Shown here: positions 44,430 to 56,104 of the stretch, in pieces
How positions within the stretch are numbered: position 1 is the stretch's first letter
How the letters are laid out: each line of letters opens with the position of its first letter
Assembly: GCA_001910725.1 (NCBI GenBank)
Contig: MJGA01000003.1
Span: forward strand, 1-64,000
DNA: 64,000 nt
Reading direction: 5' to 3'
Origin: Phanerodontia chrysosporium
Taxonomy: Eukaryota; Basidiomycota; Agaricomycetes; Polyporales; Phanerochaetaceae
Made by a program: the position numbers and the translations under genes
Notes under the pieces: model-generated
Seen by the model: only the letters and a program-made list of their open reading frames with translations
Told to the model about the DNA's origin: nothing
Databases searched by the model: none

Positions 44430-46142
44430 TTAGGTCGAAACGATAGCGATAGTGTAGTCGACAGAGTGTCCGGTGCCGGTAAAGACAGCCTCCTGGTCGG
44501 TGCCGCTCGGTGTCTTGTCACTGGTCCAAGAAGTCGAGCCCTGGAATGCGAGGAGCAGCTGTCCACCAGACGACACCTACAAGCACTAAATCAGAGGGAA
44601 AGACGGTTAGCGGCACTGGACAGAAGACTGACTGCGGAGAAGGTGGATGGGCTCGAGACACTGCTGCCGCAGGTGAGCGTGCTGCTTGAGACCGCGCACG
44701 GGCCCTTGGACGTCGACAGCGTGAAGCTTGATGGCGAGCCCGAAATGGTGTACGTCGCCGGGGTCTGGGTAGACCACGTACCAGCTGTCAGGAGGCCTCC
44801 AGTCGTGCTGGCCTGGAGGTGAGCCTTGGAGGGAAGACCGCCCTGCAAATCCAATTAGCGCGGCACTGTCAACAGAATGATATCTGCACTTACGCTAGTG
44901 GTTGGCGAAGATCCACCAGCCTGTATGTCGCAGGCTAGTCAGTCAACTGTGCTATCGAGACGGCATTTCATGCTCACAGAAGTGGTCGAAGAGCTGCCTG
45001 AGCCCGAACCCGACTTGGGTGGGTACTTCAGTCCGCTTGAAGCGCAAGTTCCCTTCTCGGGCGCATCTACATAGAGGCTGTAAGACAATGTTCCCAGGTT
45101 TGTAACAACACACTCACCAATTGGGACGAACTGGCCGTCAAGGAGAGATCCCTTCAGGTTGAAGTAATAACTGATCTGGTTGATCGTCGTGCTGCTGTCG
45201 CAGTTCAGGGACGGAATGAAGCCGTGCGCGGACTTGACAGCAGAGGTGATTTGTGACAGAGTGTACGTCTTGCTGGTCGAGGGGGTGATGCCCGCAGACG
45301 ACAGCCAGTCGTACGTAGGGAGGGTCTACGAGGGTTCACTACGTTCAGTCTCTCTTCGAAATGCTAGTGACGAGAGCAAACCTTAAAGAGGCTGACGACG
45401 GTGTTGAAGAACGCAACTGCCTCCGCGCCTTTGGCGCTGCCAGATGGCAGGCAGGACGGCTCCAGCGTGCTGTAGCAGGTTCCGTGGGTGCTCCACTCGT
45501 GCTCCCAGAACTGCTCGTTTTGGCCGTTGATGTCCACCCAGTACTTCTGCATGAAGGACAGGGTATCCGAGGCGCCTTGGGCGGACAGAAGCTAGAAAAT
45601 ATTCAACAAACGCGATGTGCTGGAAATGACTAACGTTACGCACCGAAGCAATGTTGGTGTAGGCCCTAGATGGGTCGCAGTTCTCGGTAAATGTACCATC
45701 ACAGCTAAATAGAGATTAGAACGCAAATTAGGAAGCAAGGATGCGAAATGTCATTACTTGTCAGGCCAGAGACCTGTGCAGCTCTTAGTTAGCGTCGACG
45801 TCATTACCGAATCCAAATGGCTTTACCATGAATCGTCCAGCTGTCTGAGGGGCCAGTTGAGGGATTTGTGTCCCAGAACTGCGTCTGAAGGAGAAGACCC
45901 TACATAACACGAACACTCAGCTTTCAGTACCACTCGGGAGCGCCGCCGGAACTTACGCCAGGAGACTCGAAGCAGCAGAGGTTGCTCTGCCTCGTCGTGT
46001 TGTGACATGACGCGGGCCCGCTGGTGCTGCAACCAGAGCTAATCTGCGCGTTACGCGTGAACAGGTTAAAAGCGTCCACGGGGTTGAAGTTCGCGAGAGC
46101 AGAGCCCGCGACGGAGCCTAGCACGAGTGCTGCTGCAAGCAT
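44430..46142 (-). CDS. Secreted ribonuclease T2
   Basis: Signal peptide MLAAALVLGSVAGSALA, then a Cys-rich start ISSGCSTSGPASC and SNLCCFESPG. The two active-site blocks are intact: WTIHGLWPD (split by an intron) and HEWSTHGTC, with catalytic His, Glu and His. After the catalytic domain come DAPEKGTCASSGLKYPP, a Ser/Thr linker and a C-terminal domain (SPSSFTLSTSKGPCAVSS, GGQLLLAFQGSTSWTSD) ending TIAIVST, as in long fungal T2 enzymes. About ten short introns, every frame joins. It cleaves RNA outside the cell through 2',3'-cyclic phosphates, probably for phosphate or nitrogen scavenging. Confidence 0.93.
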
Positions 46143-46216
46143 GGTGACCTGCTGTAGTTTTGGTGTGCGAAGACAAAGGGTAAGCTATCTCCTGAGCCAC
46201 ACCATTATATGCATGC

Positions 46217-46224
46217 TTTATATA
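46217..46224 (-). promoter_or_regulatory. TATA box of the RNase T2 gene
   Basis: TATATAAA on the minus strand, 75 bases upstream of the Met at 46142. Confidence 0.65.
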
Positions 46225-47120
46225 GCAGAGCTCTGGGGAAGTTCTAGCACTTCGATTTCGTTCTTCGTCTCCGGATAAAACGCACGTTTTCTTCCGAGAT
46301 CCATATGCAAGACACTTGACTCCATGGCACCTTTCTCAATGTGGTTCCAAAGGGGCGTGTGTGTGGATGATCAGAACCTGCGGCGGCAGCGACGGCGAGC
46401 ATGCGGGCCCGCACTCTTCGTGTGCCGTGATTGGATGGAAAGCGCTCGAAGCCACAGTGGTTTCCCGTGATATAGCTTCGCCGAGCGAAACATCGCGGCC
46501 TGCATGTGGCCTCTGTCAGTGCGTGCTCTGAGACCGTGTGCAAGATATGGTGGCGGACGCACTAGGCATCCCAGGTACAGGCCCGGGTCAGCGATAGCAT
46601 AGTGGTTGCCAAGCTCCGCCACGCCGCGCACGTTGTTCGATGTGGGGTTCGCGGACCTAGCTCACACCATTCCAATTATGCACACACTGGCATGCTCTGT
46701 CCGGCGTCCCGTTGACGGTTGGAAGAGAAGAGAGTGTAGCCACAATAGCCTGCTCATGGTGGAGGCCCACGAGGGATACGCATATCCGCTGGGGGAAGCT
46801 GTGAACGAGTGTCAAATGCTAGCAACACCGCAACTCGAAGAGCAATTCAGAGAACCTACTGTAATATCCAGTATCAGGTCTTGAGAACTGCGAGCATGAT
46901 ATGGTCTGAGACTGTAGTTGCGGCGGTGGCGGAAACGGTACGAACTCACAAAAGCCTTCATTCATGAATGGCGGTGCGCTGCGCGCTTGAGACATTGGCT
47001 TTACGGACTCGTTCTTAATCAAGGCTCGTGTTTTGGCTATTGGCTTACGAGTTTTCCACAGTAGTGTACAAAAATAATAGCATAACACCTCCTCGCTGTG
47101 GCAGGGGTAATCAAAACAAT
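46225..47120. other. Intergenic upstream of RNase T2
   Basis: About 0.9 kb with no supported protein gene. It ends at the tRNA gene. Confidence 0.4.
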
Positions 47121-47191
47121 GAGGCCAGAGTGACTTGAACACTCAACCTTCTGGACTGGAATCAGACGCGCTACCGTTGCGCCATGGCCCC
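47121..47191 (-). tRNA. tRNA-Trp (CCA anticodon)
   Basis: A 71-nt cloverleaf on the minus strand: acceptor GGGGCCA with TGGCCTC, D arm GCGC-AACGGTA-GCGC, anticodon arm TCTGA-TTCCAGT-CCAGA (anticodon CCA, one A-C mismatch at the loop end), variable loop AGGTT, T arm GAGTG-TTCAAGT-CACTC. No intron. Confidence 0.88.
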
Positions 47192-47527
47192 GCACAGGGA
47201 GGGGATTATTGTTTTTTGTTGAGGCCTGCAAATAATGCCTCGTGCGACCCAAGGTATACGTGGAGCTCACCAGATTGTTGTCAACGGTTATCTGACTTGA
47301 TACATAGAAGGAGATATACTACACGCTAGACGACGCTCCAGGCATGGCTGAAGTTGAGAATAGTACACACAAATAATGAGACGAGAAGTGTTCTACAACC
47401 ATAGGAGAGGGTGAGTATAGATACATAGCCGACGTCGACCATAGATGGTTACACGTCTACTTCACATGATGAACTTGGATCGTGATACATCGATACTTCC
47501 CTTGACAGTCCGCGTCTGGCTCTCCAA
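47192..47527. other. Intergenic between tRNA-Trp and the RING gene
   Basis: 336 bases, nothing recognised. Confidence 0.4.
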
Positions 47528-49305
47528 TTAGTCGACGTCATTCCAGCTGCCCGGCAAATCGTGCTCATGGTCACTGTCGCGACGCTGAGGACTGCGCCGA
47601 CTGTCTTGCGTGCCACGGGGAGAGTCCGGACGCGACGCGCGCCAGCTACTTTGCTGGTTGCTCTGGCTTTGGGTACTGCTGGCGCTGCCCTGTCCTGAAC
47701 CGGCGCCCGCGCCAGATGTAGCACTCTGGAGGATGTTGAACAGGCTACCGAACAGCCCCCAGCAGAGTCTTGTCCGCGTGAGGGCGATGTGCTCCGGTTG
47801 CTCGCCCCCGGGCGCCATTGTGTCATTATTTGCGAGGTAGAATTGCCTTGAGGGCCAGGTCCAGAGCTGCCGTGCGATGGTTGGGGAACAAGTTGATACC
47901 TATGGGAGAAGTCGGATAAGTCAGCGCCAGTGACGACAACCACGCCCTCCTGGCACGTTTTTGCGGTGTACAGAGTGGCCGGAGGCCGAGGAAGCTTGAT
48001 CGCAAGCGCAAAACAGGATCTTACCGGCAAACAGGACATGTACCGCTTGACTTGAGCCATGGGATGATGCACGGTTCATGGAAGGATGCTTGCAGGGAAG
48101 CGTGACGACGACCTGCTCGTCTGGATCTTCTGTCTCTAGCTGGAACTGCTCTTTGCAGACTGCGCAATCCTTCTCGAGTAATGGAGCTAGGTATTTCACG
48201 TCAGCCTGGATCAAGCTGGAGATAAGAAACAGCCGCACATCCTTCCACGAGCACTTCCCGAGGGAGCTTCTGCATAATTTCCTCTGACGCGGGCACGGGG
48301 TGTGCTTGGGAATTCTCCATGAGTTGTGTCATAATCTGATCAAGCGCTGAGTGGCATGGGGCGGTACAATCAGCTCTACTGTTCAGCCAGGCATGGACAC
48401 ATAGACGCTGACCTTCCTGACTGAACACGTAGTCTCCGAACCTGCCTGGCTCAGCGCCAGGGGCCATTAGACCCTCGAACATGTCCGGAACGGCGCCGTT
48501 ACGAGTGGGATTATGGAGCATAGTGAGGAGATATTGAAACATGAGCGCGCCGTCAATTGTATCTCGTCCTGATGGGCGCGGCGCGGTATTCCGTGACACG
48601 TAGCTAGACAGACATGAGATAGATGCATATAATAAAGGAGAACAATAACGTACTCAGAGAACAACGGGATATCGCCTGTCCTAGCAGGCCCTGTAGTTCG
48701 CAAGCCTTCGCCCGGGTTGCTGGACCGATTGATGTGTATTGTGAAGCCGGAGTTACCATTCACAGACTACGCAATAATTAACGGCTTGGGCGAGACGGCT
48801 AGCACTGGTCATACTCACGGATATACTCGTTCGACCTCCAAGCGGTGGCGATCGTCCCTGTACTGGAGGGCCAGCACCGGCTCTCAGCAAGTTCTGTAGA
48901 CCAACTACTACGCGATGAGTGACGATTGAGTATCAAACAGCTCCGGGGACATACCAAGGAATCCTTCTGGACCAAACGGGTCATCCTCCTCCCCAAGGCC
49001 ATGCGCATACTCGCGGGGTCATCGGCGGGATTCTCGAGCTATCGGCCGCCTTGAATAACCACAAGACACTAGGATAGCCCGGATTTCACACCTTTTCTAC
49101 AAAGTACCACGACAAGACGCACAGTGAGGGTCTGGCACCTGGGAGATGGTCACTCTTGTCTGTGGGGCAACAATGCATGCAGACTGACCATAAGCGGACG
49201 CATCTCGGCATGGCACTGCAGGAGGCTGCATCAGTTTGTGAGAGGGGAATTGAAAGGGTCTCAACGGACCTCATGACAGTACCAAAGTGGCTCTCTGCTG
49301 GACAT
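47528..49305 (-). CDS. RING-H2 E3 ubiquitin ligase of the RNF115/RNF126 type
   Basis: Exon 1 starts MSSREPLWYCHE and is spliced to CHAEMRPLM and VPDPHCASCRG, giving an N-terminal CxxC...CxxC zinc ribbon like that of RNF126 and its relatives. Then come EYAHGLGEEDDPFGPEGFL, FTIHINRSSNPGE, DTIDGALMFQYLLTMLHNP and ALDQIMTQLMENSQAHPVPA. The RING reads DCAVCKEQFQLET...VVVTLPCKHPFH-type, CIIPWLK, GTCPVCR, followed by a Ser/Gln/Arg-rich tail. It should transfer ubiquitin to substrates, perhaps in quality control. One-base breaks occur near 48083 (inside the RING, between CKHP and the FHEPCIIPW frame), 47835 and 49010, and probably 49115. The domain order is otherwise complete. Confidence 0.83.
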
Positions 49306-49524
49306 GGCGGTGGTTGCAGTTGAAGATGTGGGATGGAATGCCTTGTTGCGAGCTAGGTACGAGTGACGTCCGGCGTCTCCCCGGAGGTATCGTCGCCACT
49401 GCGGGCGTCTGCGCAAACACGGGCACACAACGCGGGTTTGGGAAATGATTCATGCCACACGATCGCCGTTGTTCGACTTTCGTGCTCTCTGTCTCGTCCG
49501 ACCAGGACCTTCCTCCCGTCCACC

Positions 49525-51843
49525 ATGCGCGTCGACGACGACATCCATCCATTTCATGACATTGACGAATATGCCAGCGAGGGTCCTGGCATCGTCTATC
49601 CCCTCTCCATCTTCTTCGCTCTCGGCATATGGCTCGTCTTCCAGCGATACCAGTCCATGCGCAACAGGGCAGTGCCCTTTCGTGTACGTGCACCAGAAGT
49701 ACGTTTATCGACATTTTAGTTATGTTGCTTTTGTGCTGATACGCGTACACAGCAAATTGGCCCAGATTTCCAAGCAGTGAAGATCGAAGACCCAGCCATT
49801 GACTCCCATCTGCGCGATCCAGCCCTCTTGCCACCAATCCATATACAAGGACGGAAGTACATCACATGCTTCGACCCCGCTACTGCCTGGCATCTGGGAA
49901 CATACGTAGCAGATGATGCAAGAGACATCGACCACAAGATCAGGCTTGCCGTGACAGCCCAGGAATCATGGAAGAACAGCAGCTTTGCCGACCGACGAAA
50001 GGTTGTACGCAGCTTGAAGAAGTGGCTGATTGACAACCAAGAAACATGTGCCAAGGTCGCAGCGCGTGACACGGGAAAGACGCGTGCGTTGTCGATTCCA
50101 CTTGGTCGTGTGCCACACGCTCTGACACTCCGCGCTTTGGTTCAGTGCTTGATGCGGCTCTTGGTGAAATCCTTACTACTGCTTCGAAGATGGATTGGCT
50201 TGTGCGTCATGGAGAGAGCTACCTGAAACCAGAGTCGCGAAGCACAAACTGGATGCTGCTTTACAAGAGCGCCAAGGTTCACTACGTGCCTCTGGGAGTT
50301 GTAGCAGCTATTGTCTCCTGGAATTACCGTAAGCACTCTCCGCTAGGCATACAAGCCTTATAGTGCCTGCAGTGATTAATACCTATTTTCAGCACTTCAC
50401 AATGTCTTCTCTCCAATCCTCGCTGCAATCTTTGCCGGCAATGGTATCGTTGTGAAATGCTCGGAACAAGTGGTTTGGTCAACGATGTGGTACGTGAGCG
50501 CGATCAAAGAATGCCTACGAGTATGCGGGCAAGACCCAGAGCTTGTTCAGGTACGTTGTTGGCGATGCATGATTCAGCCAAGAAGTATTTATGCTTTCGT
50601 AGTTGGTCTGCTGCTATCCGGAGGACGCCACTGCTCTCACGCAATCTACCTGGATTCGCCACATCACGTTCATCGGCTCAGAAGAAGTTGGAAGGAAGGT
50701 CATCAAGGCTGCTGCGGAGGTACTCATTCCTGTAACGCTCGAACTTGGCGGCAAAGACCCAGCCATCGTCATGCCTTCCACGGATATCAAGCAGTACGAG
50801 AGCGTATGGATGCGTGGTCTCTTGTACGTCGCGCTCCGTTCCTTTCACATATCTCCTTTGACACATTGCCACAGCCAAAACGCGGGTCAGAACTGCATTG
50901 GCATAGAACGTCTCATAGTGCACTCCTCACAATACGACGAAATCTACAACCTTATTGTCGAGCGCACCAAGCAACTTCGTCTTGGTTGCGCGCTGTCACA
51001 GCCTCAAGATGGCTTCGTGCCGACGGTCGATTGCGGTGCCATGATAAGCAGCGCTCGCTTCGACGACCTCGAGCGTGTACTCGAATCCGCAGAGAACCAT
51101 GGTGCAACAATCGACGTCGGTGGGAGACGTTGGAAGCATCCCTATCTCGAGAACGGTGCCTATTTCAGCCCAACGGTCGTGGGGAACGTGGATCCTGCAA
51201 GCGAGCTGGCTCAGCGTGAAAGTGCGTGTGAGGGTCATAGGTGTATGCTCTCGACATTGACCCAGGTTTGTAGTGTTTGCGCCCATTGCCACTATCATCA
51301 AGTATGATACCATCGAAGAGGCCATCGCCATCGCCAACGGCACGCGGTATGGTCTCGGTGCGAGCGTTTTCGGTCCAGACCAGGAGAAGTGCGTCGAACT
51401 TGTCGCGAAGAAGCTGGAATGCGGTATGGTGTCGATAAATGACTTTGCCGTGTTCTACCTCAAGTACGCACCTTGCCATGACTTCAGAGGTGCCTAGTGC
51501 TGACACTTTGACAGTCAAGATCTGCCCTTCGGTGGCGTCAGAATGAGCGGGTTCGGACGCTTTGGAGGGCCAGAGGGTCTGCGGTCCCTGACCAGTACAA
51601 AGGTCATCGTTGTCGACCGCTGGCCATGGCTCATCCAGACGACCATACCGAAGCCGCTCGATTACCCGATCCGTTCCATTGCCCTCAGCTGGTGCGTCTC
51701 ACTGTCCAGTCTCTAGTGCTTGCTCAATCTGACTGGCGCGCTACAGGCAATTCGTGAGCGGCCTCATCGGGTTCTTCTACGCCGAAGAGTGGCGCACACG
51801 CCTCGAGTCGCTCGGAGCGCTCATCGATGCTGCGCGTCGGTGA
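49525..51843 (+). CDS. Membrane-anchored aldehyde dehydrogenase (Msc7-like)
   Basis: About 610 residues. An N-terminal anchor near residues 24-42 (IVYPLSIFFALGIWLVF) precedes a full aldehyde dehydrogenase fold: AARDTGKT, VPLGVVAAIVSWNYPLHN, FIGSEEVGRKV, the general-base motif LELGGKDPAIV and the nucleophile motif QNAGQNCIG, then GAYFSPTVVGNV, FAPIATIIKYD, NGTRYGLGASVF and LPFGGVRMSGFGRFGG. The C-terminal tail with WPWLIQTTIPKPL and QFVSGLIGFFYAEEWRTRLE resembles fungal Msc7-type enzymes, which have no settled substrate. Eight or so short introns, all in frame. Divergent from the RING gene with 219 bases between starts. Confidence 0.9.
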
Positions 51844-52390
51844 ACACATTTCACTCGTGTTTTGCTGTAGCACGGTCGCGGGGTCAACAGTGACGATCTA
51901 ATGCTGGAATGTATAGGGTACGACTTCTGCGACGATCTGATGACTTATAATGCTGTTTGTGGAGTAGCTGCTGATACCCACTTGATTATGGATACACTTT
52001 CAAAACTTGAGACGAGCGACGGTACTTTGGAGGTAGTCCTTCTCGTGGTGGAGGTAATAAGTCGTGGGAAGGACTTCTGTCGCAGCGTGTTTGCTTAGTC
52101 ATGACTTGTACGTGAGCGGCAGGTTGACGCCGCGTTTGCGGCGAGGGCACCGCAACTACTAGCTAGCTGCAGTACCTGTGAGTGAGTCTTTGACATATTT
52201 TCTGCTACTTTCAAGCTGATCCTACGCCAAATGTGGATGCAGACGGCCGCAGCCTGATGGGATAATCCGCCTGGTTGACGGGTGAATGCCAGACTAAAGC
52301 GTGCTCAGGCTGTGGGTATATAACCCAGTTGCGTTCAACGTAACATGCACCGTCGAGCCCCCAGTTGAACGCATCCTCTTAGCACTCCCG
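51844..52390. promoter_or_regulatory. Intergenic upstream of the aldo-keto reductase
   Basis: 547 bases. A short open frame at 51901-52098 has no family character. TATATAA at 52317-52323, 68 bases before the next start, is a likely TATA box. Confidence 0.5.
52317..52323 (+). promoter_or_regulatory. TATA box of the aldo-keto reductase
   Basis: TATATAA in the context GGGTATATAACCC, 68 bases upstream of the Met at 52391. Confidence 0.6.
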
Positions 52391-53880
52391 ATGGCCTCTG
52401 GACCTGCACCTATTCCCGCTTCTCCTCTCGCTCGCTACCGCCGCCTCTCACCCCGTGCTGGTGTCTATGTCTCCCCCATCCAGCTCGGAACAATGAGCGT
52501 CGGTGACAAGTGGAACTTTTTTGGGTCGTGTAGCAAGGAAGATGCATTTGCTTACCTAGATACGTACTTCAACGCCGGCGGAAATTTTATTGACACCGCC
52601 AACATGTAGTGCGTGCTACGCCCGTGCATTTTATAGCCAGATTGAACTTTGAAGTACTGATCGCTGCCAGCCATGAAGGCCAAACCGAAGAATGGATCGG
52701 AGAATGGATGGAGGCTCGCGGTAACAGAGACCAAATTGTTCTCGCCACAAAGGTGCGTAACTCCTGCGTGTGCCTAAAACTCATACTAAGGCCTGAGGAC
52801 ATGGTCAGTACACCGGCGGCATTGGTAAAGTGAAACCCGCGGCCCTTCTCGGCAATGGTGTCAAGAACATGACGCTGAGCGTTGAGGCCAGCTTGGAAAG
52901 GCTGCGTACGCATTACGTAGACATCCTCTACGTACATTGGTGGGATTGGACGAGCAGCGTCGAGGAAATCATGCATGGCCTTTGGGACCTCGTCGCCCGC
53001 GGCAAGGTGCTCTACCTGGTATGGAGGCATCCTACTACCAGGTGATGCCGCAGTAACTGAAGCATATTAGGGAATCTGCAATGCTCCTGCGTGGAAGGTC
53101 GCGCAGGCAAATCAGTACGCACGCGATCATGGCAAGCCGCAGTTTGTGGTTTACCAAGGCGGATGGAATATCCTCGACCGCGATGTGGAACGAGAGATTC
53201 TGCCTGTGTGCCGCGAGTATGGTGAGATTTGTTATGCGTATAATTGCTGCCTACGCTGACTTGGCCCGGCTTGTAAGGGATGGCATTCGCAGCTTTTAAC
53301 GTGCTCGCCGGGGACGACTCCGCACCGACGCGGAAGAGGAGGCACGCGTACAAGCTGGCTCTAAACCGCGCATAGCTGTGTCCCATCTTGGTGCAGATTG
53401 GAAGCGTACCGAGAAGGAGCGATCTGCTTGCGCAGTTGTCGAGCAGATCGCCAAGGAAGTAGGGACGACAAATATCCGTGCAGGTAACGTTCGCTCTGAG
53501 CCTTCGCGTGGGTTAAAGACGACTCAACTATCTGTGACAGTTTTACTTGCCTATCATCTGCAGAAGATGCCCTATGTATTTCCTCTCGTTGGCGGGAACA
53601 AGCCTACACAACTGCAGGCCAATGCAGAGGCTGTAACTATCACTCTGTCCGACGAGCAAATCAAGCAGATTGACGACATAGCGCCAGTCGACCTCGGATA
53701 TCCTTATAAACATCTCGTAAGTGGCTTCTGATATGCATTTACTCTTGCTTTATTGACGACGCTGACCTGCACTTCATGCAGGGCTCTGTTGATGGTTCTA
53801 CTCCAAACTTGGTGCACCGCAGGGCCATCTACATCGATGTCGAGCCGCTCCCTGCAGCCATCCGCCCCGTTCAGCAGTGA
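52391..53880 (+). CDS. Aldo-keto reductase (aryl-alcohol or norsolorinate reductase-like)
   Basis: About 390 residues in seven or so exons. Marks in order: [33 protein letters not shown] (the catalytic Asp and Tyr region), [134 protein letters not shown]-dependent reduction of aromatic aldehydes is typical in wood decayers, where such enzymes recycle aryl alcohols; the substrate here is not known. Near 53310 one base too many, or two too few, separates LAG from [10 protein letters not shown]. Confidence 0.9.
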
Positions 53881-54234
53881 AAAGTGGAAGATGTTGCCTT
53901 ATCTTACGATATAATTAAGTATATCTGCTGTTAGCGAAATTGAATGCATTCACGAGTCTTCGTTCCCCATTTTACACTCGAGCGGGCCTTATTTGCATGT
54001 ATTTGGCTGATTGTGGGCGCATCAATTCCGAATCTGGACGTCGGCGGGACATTAGCCAAATTGGGTATTGCTGCCGCCAGCTGCCGCCCAGCCCTCGAAC
54101 TTTGAACCATGAAATAACGCCTCTCTCCTCGTCGTCCTCGTCGCGCAAGACGTCAGCGGCCGACGCGCGAATATCCCTCTTTCTCTGAACTATATACTAT
54201 CTGTACGCCTCCCACGCGTGCGTCAGTCAGGCCC
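53881..54234. other. Intergenic
   Basis: 354 bases between two plus-strand genes; nothing recognised. Confidence 0.4.
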
Positions 54235-56044
54235 ATGACCGACTCCTCGCCTACACATATCCCGTCCGCTAAGGCGAAGGGAAAACGCGCAGCTACGAAC
54301 ACCACGGAAGACACCGCAGATCAGCGTGCGGCAGATGCAGCAACTCCTGTAGCTGCTCAGCCGGCTGCCAAGTCGCCTGCAAAGGCCGGCATGCAGACCC
54401 GCAAACGGGTGCTGCCGTCGCGTTCACGGAGGGGTGGGCCAGGGGTCGGGAACTGCGACGTGGATGTTATGATACTAGAGACGAGACGGAGACGATGTAC
54501 GCATGGTAGTCCCCTATCAATACATTGCATCCCTAATCCCCTCGCAGTCGAGAGCGAACCGCTCATCCCTCCGAACACCAGGTTCCTGCTGACCACCAAC
54601 GCCGCGCTCGTGCCTTCCTCCTCAGGCCAAGGCTCAGCGGACATCACTCTCAACACACAGGCGTACGGTCGATACTTTGACCGCCCCGAAGTCCAACGTG
54701 CATGTCGCGAGCAGGCCCTCATACAGACCCCGGAGTTCACACAGCTCTCGGATGATGCTCTTGTCGGGGGTCGCTTCCGTCCGCGTAACTCAGACGAGGT
54801 GCGCAGACAGTGTTTCCCAGAGCAAATTAGGGCTGAATCAATATGCAGGAGCTCGTGGATACCTCAGACGCCGCGTATGAGAAGCGACACCGCAAGTACG
54901 AGACATTCGAGAAGCGCCAGCGGCTCAGGGAGAAGGAGAAGCTTAAGCATGAGCAGTACAAGCTGAAGGAGCGCATAGAGCAGCTGCGCGCGATGGATGC
55001 TGCCGCATTCCTCGCACTGCCGGCGTCGAATTTCTCCGAGCCGCCAGGCGTCCCGCACCAAGACGTATACGAGGAGGACCCTGACCTCGCGCACGCCAGT
55101 GGCGCGGAATCCCACAACGAGGGCGAGCGCCGCCGAGAAGAGATGCTAGAGGTCGCGAAGGCGCTTGAAGAGCGGTATCGGGTGCTGCTACCTCCTGACC
55201 GCAAGTGGCTGGAGAAGAAGGAGAAAATGAAGCGGGAGCGCGCGAGTGCGGGCACGAGCATCTCCGTGGAACATGAACACCGCGCGCCGACACCCATCGA
55301 AGTCGAATACGAAGAAGAGGACGAACTCGAATTTGTCCAATCTTCTGTCTCTGTGCCGGTTCCTCGTCGGAGGCAGCAGAGCGATGGCGAGTCGGAGGTG
55401 GAACTCGACATAACAGAGCGCGAGCGATCGAAGAAACTGAAGCTGCGTATACCGCCGCGCCCTCCACGTCCCAAGACACCGACTGTTCCGTCAAGAAGCC
55501 GCACCACAATGCCACAATATTGATCCCAGGCCAGGATGGCAGACCTGTTATCCGCGCTGCGGATGGTCGTTTTCTGTCAAAAGCTAAGCGTATAGCCGCG
55601 GCAGCCGGCGAAGACATCGTTGTTCCTCCTCGCAAGAAACCACGAACGTCCAGTATCACCGCGGACTCGGTCAGTTCTCCAAGCAAGCACTCAGTCGCTG
55701 CCACCGAAAGTGGGGGTGGCCGCGGTCGTCAACCCTGTTTGCTGGTACAGGCCGCCCTACGAGACTCGGCGTCTCAGAAAACACGCAAAACTCAACGGCA
55801 TGTCACCGCCTTCGGTGTTCGAGTCCCTCCAGAACTCGAGGTAGTCCGTGACTTCGAGATACCTGCTTGGTTGCAAGAGGACTACGAAGAGGATGAACTT
55901 GCAGAAGACGAAAGTTATGCCGGGTGGATGGTCAATGGCGACGACGCAGCTTCCCAACACTCGCAAGAAGCTCCATACGAGGAGGTACAGTGGGATGAGG
56001 AGATGCAGGAAGAAGTTCCAGACATTGAAACTCTTGATGACTGA
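54235..56044 (+). CDS. Conserved nuclear-type protein, PEHE-like block
   Basis: A basic Ala/Lys-rich N-terminus leads to RRGGPGVGNCDVDVMILE, an intron, PLIPPNTRFLLTTNA, NTQAYGRYFDRPEVQRACRE and, after another intron, DTSDAAYEKRHRKYETFEKR followed by a long charged helix. That last block recalls the PEHE domain of MSL1/NSL1 chromatin proteins, but the likeness is from memory and weak. Later come acidic stretches, a Pro/Arg segment RIPPRPPRPKTP, GQDGRPVIRAADGRFLSKAK, RRLRKHAKLNGM-like text in another frame, and RDFEIPAWLQEDYEEDELAE before an acidic end. Frame breaks are inferred near 55490, 55715 and 55840. Nuclear location is an inference from composition. Confidence 0.6.
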
Positions 56045-56104
56045 GTTCGAACACAGATACCTCTTGCTTCCCGTAGCCTATTATTCGCGTAACAGTAGAG
56101 CAGC

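Noticed and set aside
51901..52098. 65-codon plus-strand open frame
   Set aside because: No motif, no splice partner; in a promoter interval.
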